Source: CAYURR01 sp964446745 (GTDB lineage Bacteria > Bacillota > Clostridia > Lachnospirales > WQUN01). From it: 12,253 nt of DNA. Position 1 is the first letter of the stretch; every line of letters starts with the position of its first letter. Where the stretch lies: the NCBI GenBank assembly GCA_964446745.1, contig CAYURR010000083.1, positions 1 to 12,253 of the forward strand, read 5' to 3'. Below the pieces are notes generated by a model. The model made no database searches and was not told where the DNA came from. It saw nothing but the letters and a program-made list of their open reading frames with translations. Shown here in pieces: positions 6,583 to 12,253 of this stretch. The position numbers and the translations under genes are program-made.

Positions 6583-7385
6583 GCGTGCACTTTATGCAAT
6601 ATGTAAGGCTCGCCGGGGGCCAAAATGTGAATACGCTCGGGATTTTTTATACGCCCGTTAAGCTGTTCGGGGTCTGCGTTAAAAGGATCCATATCGGGTG
6701 CATCGACGCTGCCCCAATGGTAAAGCAATAACGGTGTGTACGGATAAGCATTTGCCAATTTAATCGCACCTTCCAAACCTATATGCCATGAGTTGTCAGA
6801 GAAGTCAAAGAGGATGGCATCCGGGACGGGCATTGTAAGCTGCTCGGGCAATAACCGTGAATCCCCCGGTGCCCATATAATCCCGTCCGGAGTTTCAATC
6901 CAAAAACCACAGCAGTCTTCAAATTGAAATACACGGGATTGAGGAGGAAAATCATTTTGCCAGGCGTGATCTGCGGGGGTTAGTGATACAGATATTTCTC
7001 CTATCCTAAAGGTGTCTCCGATATTATGTCCGAAGCTGTTTAGTTGCTCGTCCTTCATAAGCTGTGATACGTATTGCGTTGAGTGATAAGATGAACATAC
7101 CTTGTTCAGGGTCTTACATGTAGCTGGATCATAATGATCCCCGTCACAATGGGTAATAAGGACCGCATCCAAATTGGGGACATGCTCGGGGGTAATGGGG
7201 ATGTCGATCAACAGTGGCATGTCAAACCCCATCAGTAGTGGGTCGAGCATTATACATGTGCCGCGGCTGTTAATCAGTTCTCCGGCGTTTCCGAGCCAGT
7301 AGATAGTCGTTGTCTCTGTAGTTGCAAACGCGTCCGCGCCAATCGGAATCGTTGCTGGTGCACAAGCCTGTTGTTTCTTTTGCAT
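6573..7385 (-). CDS. Metallo-beta-lactamase-fold hydrolase (UlaG-like group)
   Basis: A predicted cytoplasmic metal-dependent hydrolase of 270 residues. The fold is shown by YWLGNAGELI (29-38), CIMLDPLL (44-51), the metal motif THCDGDHYDP (78-87), DHAW with His140, WAPGDSR with the bridging Asp175, and LYHWGS with His223. The core motif reads His-x-Asp-x-Asp-His, so the second His of the common HxHxDH is replaced by Asp81. Overall length and layout match the lactonase/UlaG-like (Lactamase_B_2) group rather than antibiotic lactamases or glyoxalase II. The substrate is unknown. The start at 7385 has AAGGAGG seven bases upstream. It precedes the TIM-barrel gene by 45 bases on the same strand, and that gap contains a second promoter, so the genes may be only partly co-transcribed. 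Confidence 0.87.
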   Translation of the reverse strand: MQKKQQACAPATIPIGADAFATTETTTIYWLGNAGELINSRGTCIMLDPLLMGFDMPLLIDIPITPEHVPNLDAVLITHCDGDHYDPATCKTLNKVCSSYHSTQYVSQLMKDEQLNSFGHNIGDTFRIGEISVSLTPADHAWQNDFPPQSRVFQFEDCCGFWIETPDGIIWAPGDSRLLPEQLTMPVPDAILFDFSDNSWHIGLEGAIKLANAYPYTPLLLYHWGSVDAPDMDPFNADPEQLNGRIKNPERIHILAPGEPYILHKVHASK

Positions 7386-7430
7386 GATATTTCCTCCTTG
7401 ATATATATGATACTTACACCGCCTTTTTCG

Positions 7431-7459
7431 ATTATAGCATATTATGATTAATGATTATT
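7431..7459 (-). promoter_or_regulatory. Extended -10 promoter of the metallo-hydrolase gene
   Basis: Reading the minus strand, TGC precedes TATAAT (7436-7431). The sequence 17 bases upstream (AATAAT) is a poor -35, so activity would depend on the extended -10 or an activator. It lies back to back with the secG promoter. Confidence 0.5.
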
Positions 7460-7465
7460 AAGTGT

Positions 7466-7494
7466 TTGACAAGCGGGAAATGTTTTGGTAGAAT
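7466..7494 (+). promoter_or_regulatory. Consensus promoter of secG
   Basis: TTGACA (7466-7471), a 17-base spacer and TAGAAT (7489-7494) give a near-perfect sigma-A promoter. Transcription should begin near 7501, which is also why a GTG at 7501 is unlikely to be the secG start. Confidence 0.8.
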
Positions 7495-7512
7495 TGCGCG
7501 GTGAATAAATCG

Positions 7513-7519
7513 TTAGGAG
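7513..7519 (+). promoter_or_regulatory. Ribosome binding site deciding the secG start
   Basis: TTAGGAG lies eight bases before the GTG at 7528. The in-frame GTG at 7501 coincides with the expected transcription start and has no ribosome binding site. Confidence 0.7.
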
Positions 7520-7527
7520 TGGTATTT

Positions 7528-7773
7528 GTGAGTATTCTCTACATTATATTGAGCGTTATATACCTGCTTGGCTGCGTAGCCCTGATGGCTGTCATACTGC
7601 TGCAAAAGAAGCGCTCGACGGGTCTGGGTAGCATTTCGGGCATGGGTAATGCCGCTGATTCATATTGGGATAAAAATAAAGGCCGCTCCATGGAAGGCAC
7701 ACTGGAGAAATACACCAAGATCGGTGCAGCCATTTTCTTTGTATTTTCGCTTGTATTGGCTGTATTGAGATAA
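7528..7773 (+). CDS. secG: Preprotein translocase subunit SecG
   Basis: Small membrane subunit of the SecYEG export channel that assists SecA-driven translocation. It has 81 residues, the usual size. Two membrane segments (about 3-25 and 63-80) flank the conserved cytoplasmic loop: LLQKKRSTGLGSISGMGNAADSYW, then MEGTLEKYTKIGAAIFF. This matches the family pattern of a Gly/Ser-rich loop followed by a LxKxTxxxAxxFF segment. The GTG at 7528 is selected by its ribosome binding site. The adjacent rnr gene downstream is the classic Firmicute arrangement (secG-rnr, usually then smpB), which supports both calls. Confidence 0.93.
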   Translation: MSILYIILSVIYLLGCVALMAVILLQKKRSTGLGSISGMGNAADSYWDKNKGRSMEGTLEKYTKIGAAIFFVFSLVLAVLR

Positions 7774-7807
7774 ACGTACGGAATATGTAGGGTTTAGATA
7801 ATAGAGG

Positions 7808-7842
7808 GGGACAAGCAACGATAGGTTGCATGTCCCTTTTTT
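7808..7842 (+). terminator. Intrinsic terminator between secG and rnr
   Basis: Arms GGGACAAGCAAC and GTTGCATGTCCC pair with one mismatch around a short loop and are followed directly by six T residues. It sits 34 bases after the secG stop and 30 bases before the rnr start. No promoter is visible between it and rnr, so it may be a partial terminator that sets the ratio of secG to rnr transcript. Confidence 0.85.
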
Positions 7843-7872
7843 GATTACTAATGAGAAACTAAGAGGAGAAGA

Positions 7873-9912
7873 ATGAAACCAACAAAACCAAACAAACCAA
7901 GTAAACAAATTAAACGCAACAAACAGCGCGCGCAAAAGCCCCGTCAGCGAAGCGAGTTCACGGGCAGCTTTTCTGCGAATGCTCGAGGCTTCGGCTTTAT
8001 AAGATGTGAGGAATTCAAGGAGGATCTGTTCGTGGCCGAGGAGGATACGAACGGAGCGATGCATGGGGACAAGGTCTTATTTCGCGTACAAAGCGGTCGC
8101 GACGGCAGGAATCACCGCGATAAGAGACCACAGGGTAGCATCATAAAGATCATCGAGCGCGGATTTAAGACCGTAGTGGGTACGTTTTATAACAAAGACT
8201 CAGAGGGCTTGTTCGTACCGGACAACAAGCAATTCACGGATATGATGTATGTGTCCGTGAGATCCCTTACGAATATGCGCAAAGAGGGCTTGATTGATCA
8301 GATACCGGATGGCAGCAAGGTCGTTGTCACGCCGGTATACTCGAAGAAGAGCAACATATTAATCGATTGCCGGATCATAGAGGTACTGGGTGCGCGGGGC
8401 GATCTGGGTGTCGATGTGATGAGCATCGTGCGAAAATACGATGTGCCGACGGAGTTTCCGGATGAAGTCAATGACGAGCTGGGTTCTGTGCCCACGAACG
8501 TAAGCGAACGTGATATAGACGGGCGCAGGGATATCAGGGATCTCATGACCGTGACGATAGACGGAGCGGATACAAAGGATATCGACGATGCAGTGACCAT
8601 ATCAGTAAACGAACGTGGGCACTTTATCCTCGGTGTGCATATAGCGGATGTGTCCTATTATGTGAGGGAACACACCGCGCTCGACGAGCACGCGCTTAAA
8701 CGTGGGACAAGCATATACCTGGCTGACCGTGTCATACCGATGCTTCCTCCGATACTGTCGAACGGGATTTGCTCGTTGAATGAGGGTGTCGATCGCCTGT
8801 CACTGTCCTGTATGATGGAGGTCGACAAACGAGGGCATGTGGTATCGTCCGAGGTATTCCGAGCGGCTATAAAGGTAAATAAACGCATGACATATACGGA
8901 CGTGCAGAAAACGCTCGACATGTTGGATGAAGGGGGGGAGCAATCAGGGGACAGCAAAATCGCAATGGGTGCGAGCAACGCAGATACTCGTGACGAAGCT
9001 GTGATATCCGCATACAAACCATACGCCGATATGCTGCTCACGATGCGTGGGCTGTATGAGATACTGCGCCAAAAACGCTTAAAGCGCGGTGCGATAGAAT
9101 TCGATCTGCCGGAGTCGAAGATGGTAATAGACGAAATGGGCAAGGTCATAGACATCAAGCCGTATGAGCGTAACACCGCGACGGGTATAATCGAGGAGTT
9201 CATGATCCTGTGTAACGAGACCGTAGCCGAACGATATGCAGAGCTTAAAACCCCATTTGTATACCGTACGCACGAAGAACCAGATGCGGAAAAACTGCAG
9301 GGCCTCGCGGAGACATTACTGGACTTCGGTTACAAGGCTCGAAACAAGAGCGACAGTATGCGTATGCTCCATAATGTCATGAACCGATTTGCGGGTACGA
9401 ATGAGGAGGGGATCATCAGCCGCCAGATACTCCGAAGCCTCAAGCAGGCACGGTATACACCCGAAAACATCGGGCATTTCGGGCTCGCATCGAGATGTTA
9501 TTGCCATTTCACATCACCGATACGCCGTTATCCGGACTTGCAGATACACCGTATCATCACTATGCATCTAAATGATCAACTCACTAAGGAAAAGACCAAG
9601 GTCTTCCATAAGACATTGGACGGGATATGTAAGCTATGCTCCCAAACCGAGCGCACGGCAGAGGAGCTTGAGCGTGAGGTCGACAAAATGAAAAAAGCGC
9701 AATACATGCAGGATAAGGTCGGTCAGGAATATGACGGCTTCGTATCCGGTATTACGCAATGGGGTATTTTTATTGAGTTGGGTAACACAGTAGAGGGCCT
9801 CTGCCCAGCCGATAAACTCGGCCACGAAACCTATACCCTTGGTGACAAGGTAAGGGTAAGCGTAGAGGATGTGGATACCATGCAGAACAGGATCAGGTTT
9901 AGTATAGTGTAA
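7873..9912 (+). CDS. rnr: Ribonuclease R (3'-5' exoribonuclease)
   Basis: Processive 3'-to-5' exoribonuclease (RNB family) that degrades structured RNA and acts in mRNA, rRNA and tmRNA-linked decay. It has 679 residues. After a very basic tail (1-28) come cold-shock-like RNA-binding domains, beginning GSFSANARGFGFIR (31-44). The RNB catalytic domain shows TIDGADTKDIDDAVTI with Asp230, 236, 238 and 239 in the same spacing as the E. coli magnesium-binding aspartates, then GAIEFDLPESKM (406-417), EFMILCNE (442-449), FVYRTHEEP (462-470) and HFTSPIRRYPDLQIHR (545-560). A C-terminal S1 domain (617-679) follows. It lacks the N-terminal helix-turn-helix extension and Lys-rich C-terminal tail of larger relatives. 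The S1 domain is short, missing the usual DYYxFD stretch, and a Gly/Ser/Asp-rich insert lies at about 350-378. The ATG at 7873 has GAGGAG close upstream. smpB does not follow. Confidence 0.95.
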   Translation: MKPTKPNKPSKQIKRNKQRAQKPRQRSEFTGSFSANARGFGFIRCEEFKEDLFVAEEDTNGAMHGDKVLFRVQSGRDGRNHRDKRPQGSIIKIIERGFKTVVGTFYNKDSEGLFVPDNKQFTDMMYVSVRSLTNMRKEGLIDQIPDGSKVVVTPVYSKKSNILIDCRIIEVLGARGDLGVDVMSIVRKYDVPTEFPDEVNDELGSVPTNVSERDIDGRRDIRDLMTVTIDGADTKDIDDAVTISVNERGHFILGVHIADVSYYVREHTALDEHALKRGTSIYLADRVIPMLPPILSNGICSLNEGVDRLSLSCMMEVDKRGHVVSSEVFRAAIKVNKRMTYTDVQKTLDMLDEGGEQSGDSKIAMGASNADTRDEAVISAYKPYADMLLTMRGLYEILRQKRLKRGAIEFDLPESKMVIDEMGKVIDIKPYERNTATGIIEEFMILCNETVAERYAELKTPFVYRTHEEPDAEKLQGLAETLLDFGYKARNKSDSMRMLHNVMNRFAGTNEEGIISRQILRSLKQARYTPENIGHFGLASRCYCHFTSPIRRYPDLQIHRIITMHLNDQLTKEKTKVFHKTLDGICKLCSQTERTAEELEREVDKMKKAQYMQDKVGQEYDGFVSGITQWGIFIELGNTVEGLCPADKLGHETYTLGDKVRVSVEDVDTMQNRIRFSIV

Positions 9913-9922
9913 AGATAAAAGA

Positions 9923-11371
9923 CTACTTTTTTCTATACACTTCTATCATCTGCTGCTTCATATCGTAGAGCTTTTGCGAAAGGTCCACATATACGGGCTG
10001 CGGGTTGGTTAATCGTTTGTGCTCGTCCCAGAGGGTGTCCTTTTCTTCGTTGCAATATGTGCGTATGTCTACGACGGAAGGGGAGTTGTATACGCATTCG
10101 CCGTTTATAAAGACCGGCTGCAGCAGCTCTCGTATCTCAAATGTACCGGCCTCAAGCGTCGTGCGTTTCCAGGTAGCTATAGGATCAAATATTGTGAGGT
10201 TCTCGTTCTCCGAAAAGTTTTCATCGTCCAGTGCGATCAAGTCCGCCTTGATCTTGTGGGTGTCCTTTTCGTAGAGACGCAGAACCTTTTTTATACCTGG
10301 GTTTGTAACCTTTTCGGGGCTTTCGGAGAGTTTTATTTTAGGTATCTGTGTGCCGTCGGGCATAATCTCGCAGCAGAGCTTGTACACACCGCCGAATGCG
10401 GGGCAGCTCTGTGAGGTAATCAGCTGTGTGCCGACACCCCAGACATTGACCTTCGCATCCTGCAGCTTCAGATCTCCGATCAGCATCTCGTCCAAATCGT
10501 TAGAAGCCGAAATCACCGCGTCCTTAAAGCCTGCCTCGTCTAACATGCGGCGGGCTTTTTTAGATAGATACGCGAGGTCGCCGCTGTCTAAGCGGATGCC
10601 GTATTTCTTTGGATGTATGCCTTGTTCGCGCAACTCCGAGAATACCTTGATCGCATTCGGGACGCCTGAGCGCAATGTGTCGTAGGTATCCACGAGTAAA
10701 AGAGCACTGTCCGGAAAGATTTTTGCGTAGGTGCGAAACGCGGTAAGCTCGTCCGGAAAACTCATGACCCAGCTGTGCGCGTGTGTGCCCACGACAGGCA
10801 GACCGAACATCTGACCAGCTAACACATTACTCGTTGAGTTACAGCCGCCGATGATCGATGCGCGCGCACCGTAGACACCCGCGTCTGGGCCTTGCGCCCT
10901 GCGCAGACCAAACTCCAGAACCGAATCCCCGGCTGCGGCCCAGACGACCCGCGCTGCCTTTGTAGCTATTAAGCTCTGATGGTTCATAATGTTTAAGAGA
11001 GCGGTTTCGATCAGCTGTGCTTGAAAGATCGGTGCCTTTACGCGCATTAGCGGCTCGTAAGGGAATACGACCGTGCCCTCGGGGACTGCATGTATGTCGC
11101 CTGTGAATTTGAAGTCCTTCAGATATGCCAAAAAGGCGTCCGTAAAGGTGTTTAGGGACGCCAAGTACGCTATATCCTGATCGGTAAGTCGAAGGTTCTT
11201 TATATAGTCGATGACCTGCTCGAGGCCCGCGGCGATCGAATACCCGTTGTTTGAGGGGTTGGAACGATAAAACATATCAAATACCGATATCGTATCGTCC
11301 ATTTCCGCGTAATGGTAGCCCTGCATCATGGTCAGTTGGTAAAAATCTGTCAGTAACGTAAGGTTGTTCAT
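9923..11371 (-). CDS. pncB: Nicotinate phosphoribosyltransferase
   Basis: Converts nicotinate, PRPP and ATP to nicotinate mononucleotide, the entry step of NAD salvage (Preiss-Handler route). It has 482 residues, typical of the longer Firmicute-type enzyme. Key segments are LLTDFYQLTM (6-15), EFGLRRAQGPDAG (153-165), GTHAHSWVMSFPDE (195-208, with the likely phosphorylated His at 199), VDTYDT (227-232), RLDSGDLAYLS (260-270) and WGVGTQL (311-317). The ATG at 11371 is chosen because it begins the conserved NNLTLLTDFYQ and has AAGGA seven bases upstream; 27 further in-frame codons upstream overlap asd and are not family-like. It lies 13 bases after the asd stop, with its ribosome binding site in the gap, so the two are an operon. 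It is convergent with rnr, the stops ten bases apart. Confidence 0.95.
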   Translation of the reverse strand: MNNLTLLTDFYQLTMMQGYHYAEMDDTISVFDMFYRSNPSNNGYSIAAGLEQVIDYIKNLRLTDQDIAYLASLNTFTDAFLAYLKDFKFTGDIHAVPEGTVVFPYEPLMRVKAPIFQAQLIETALLNIMNHQSLIATKAARVVWAAAGDSVLEFGLRRAQGPDAGVYGARASIIGGCNSTSNVLAGQMFGLPVVGTHAHSWVMSFPDELTAFRTYAKIFPDSALLLVDTYDTLRSGVPNAIKVFSELREQGIHPKKYGIRLDSGDLAYLSKKARRMLDEAGFKDAVISASNDLDEMLIGDLKLQDAKVNVWGVGTQLITSQSCPAFGGVYKLCCEIMPDGTQIPKIKLSESPEKVTNPGIKKVLRLYEKDTHKIKADLIALDDENFSENENLTIFDPIATWKRTTLEAGTFEIRELLQPVFINGECVYNSPSVVDIRTYCNEEKDTLWDEHKRLTNPQPVYVDLSQKLYDMKQQMIEVYRKK

Positions 11372-11384
11372 GCTCGGTTCCTTC

Positions 11385-12253
11385 TCAATTTTTGTTTTGC
11401 AGCAGCAGCTGCGCGATCTGGACGGCGTTGCTCGCGGCACCCTTGCGGACATTGTCTGCGACGACCCAAAGGTTCACGCCGCTGTCGACGCTTTCGTCAC
11501 GCCTGATGCGACCTACATATACCTCATCTGTGCCGGCTACTGTGATGGGCATCGGGTAGATATTATTCTTCGGATCGTCCTGCACGACGACACCCGGCGC
11601 GTTCTTGAGGATCTCGACCAATTCGCTCATTTCATAAGGATTCTCGAGCTCGACGTTTATGGATTCGCTGTGACCGGAGTGCACGGGTACCCTGACCGTC
11701 GTTGCGGTGATCTTCAGATGAGGCTCGTGCATGATCTTACGTGTTTCGTTGATCATCTTGTCCTCTTCCTTCGTATAGCCGTTTTCGAGGAACACGTCGA
11801 TGTGCGGTAAACAGTTGCCTGTTATCGGATGCGGGAACTTATTCGATGTTGAGTTTTGCAGATCGGAAATGCCCGCGATACCCGCACCGGAAACAGCCTG
11901 ATAGGTCGAATACACGATACGCTTGATGCCATATGCCTTGTGCAGCGGATAGAGTGCAACAACCGCCTGTATCGTCGAGCAGTTGGGGTTTGCGATGATA
12001 CCGCGATTCCAGTTGATGTCACCGGGGTTAACCTCGGGTACCACGAGCGGCACGGACGGGTCCATACGCCAAGCTGAGCTGTTGTCGACCACAACACAAC
12101 CCTTTGAGGCCGCTATCGGAGCGAAACGCTTGCTTGTGTCGCCACCTGCCGAGAATAATGCTATATCGATACCCCTGTCGAAGGAATCCTCTTTTAATTC
12201 CTCGATGATATATTCTTTGCCGCGAAAGCTCAAAGTATGCCCGGCTGAGCGCG
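11385..12253 (-). CDS. asd: Aspartate-semialdehyde dehydrogenase, partial (5' end outside window)
   Basis: NADPH-dependent reduction of aspartyl phosphate to aspartate semialdehyde, the branch point to lysine/diaminopimelate, threonine and methionine. About 289 residues are visible; the missing N-terminus (roughly 45 residues) would hold the GxxGxxG nucleotide-binding loop. The frame is open to the window edge, reading RSAGHTLSFRGKE, so a start at 12233 should not be assumed. Diagnostic segments are LFSAGGDTSKRFAP, DNSSAWRMDPSVPLVVPEVN, NPNCSTIQ with the catalytic Cys, SGAGIAGI, and VPVHSGHSESINVE with the catalytic His and substrate-binding residues. This is the Gram-positive-type enzyme. 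Its only visible operon partner is pncB downstream; dapA or other lysine genes may lie upstream, outside the window. Confidence 0.95.
   Translation of the reverse strand, partial: RSAGHTLSFRGKEYIIEELKEDSFDRGIDIALFSAGGDTSKRFAPIAASKGCVVVDNSSAWRMDPSVPLVVPEVNPGDINWNRGIIANPNCSTIQAVVALYPLHKAYGIKRIVYSTYQAVSGAGIAGISDLQNSTSNKFPHPITGNCLPHIDVFLENGYTKEEDKMINETRKIMHEPHLKITATTVRVPVHSGHSESINVELENPYEMSELVEILKNAPGVVVQDDPKNNIYPMPITVAGTDEVYVGRIRRDESVDSGVNLWVVADNVRKGAASNAVQIAQLLLQNKN

Noticed and set aside
7472..7482. Half of a Noc-binding site (CGGGAAAT)
   Set aside because: The other half of the palindrome is missing, and these bases are the spacer of the secG promoter.
8298..9203. Minus-strand open frames inside rnr
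   Set aside because: They are Ser/Arg-rich shadow translations of the conserved RNase R catalytic domain without start signals.
9913..9934. Bidirectional terminator between rnr and pncB
   Set aside because: Only a weak AT-rich stem (AAAAG/CTTTT around ACTA) is present, with no GC-rich stem, so it is not convincing on either strand.
11372..11452. Upstream extension of pncB overlapping asd
   Set aside because: The 27 extra codons overlap conserved asd sequence, are Arg/Ser/Cys-rich and lack a ribosome binding site; the family begins at the ATG at 11371.

Overview
The window looks like chromosome of a Gram-positive bacterium of the Bacillota (Firmicutes), most likely a clostridial lineage. The reasons are strong AAGGAGG-type ribosome binding sites, several GTG starts, the secG-rnr gene pair, a LplB/LplC-type sugar importer with a lipoprotein binding protein, and a Noc/ParB-like protein. 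Species cannot be named from this sequence. No rRNA, tRNA, CRISPR array, insertion sequence or phage gene was seen.

Layout. (1) Positions 1-3019, minus strand: a sugar ABC importer operon reading permease (LplB-like), permease (LplC-like), lipoprotein binding protein. The last gene is cut by the window's left edge. A promoter and a dyad that may be an operator lie upstream of the first permease. (2) Positions 3394-4185, plus strand: a stand-alone Noc/ParB-family CTP-binding DNA-binding protein, divergent from the importer. (3) Positions 4191-7385, minus strand: a metallo-beta-lactamase-fold hydrolase, an unrecognised protein that reads like a TIM barrel, and glycerol kinase. The last two are tightly coupled and have their own extended -10 promoter. 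The best terminator for this unit lies antisense inside the Noc/ParB gene. (4) Positions 7466-9912, plus strand: secG and rnr (RNase R), with a consensus promoter before secG and an intrinsic terminator-like hairpin between the two genes. (5) Positions 9923-12253, minus strand: aspartate-semialdehyde dehydrogenase (5' end outside the window) followed 13 bases later by nicotinate phosphoribosyltransferase.

How the genes work together. The importer would bring an unidentified sugar into the cell and must borrow an ATPase subunit encoded elsewhere. The hydrolase/TIM-barrel/glycerol kinase cluster looks like a small catabolic module whose middle member is unknown. SecG and RNase R are housekeeping functions (protein export; RNA decay). 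The asd-pncB pair joins aspartate-family amino acid synthesis to NAD salvage. The points most worth a second look are the unknown TIM-barrel-like gene with its neighbours, the terminator embedded in the Noc/ParB linker, the shortened S1 domain of RNase R, and a glycerol kinase that appears to lack the usual regulatory sites.
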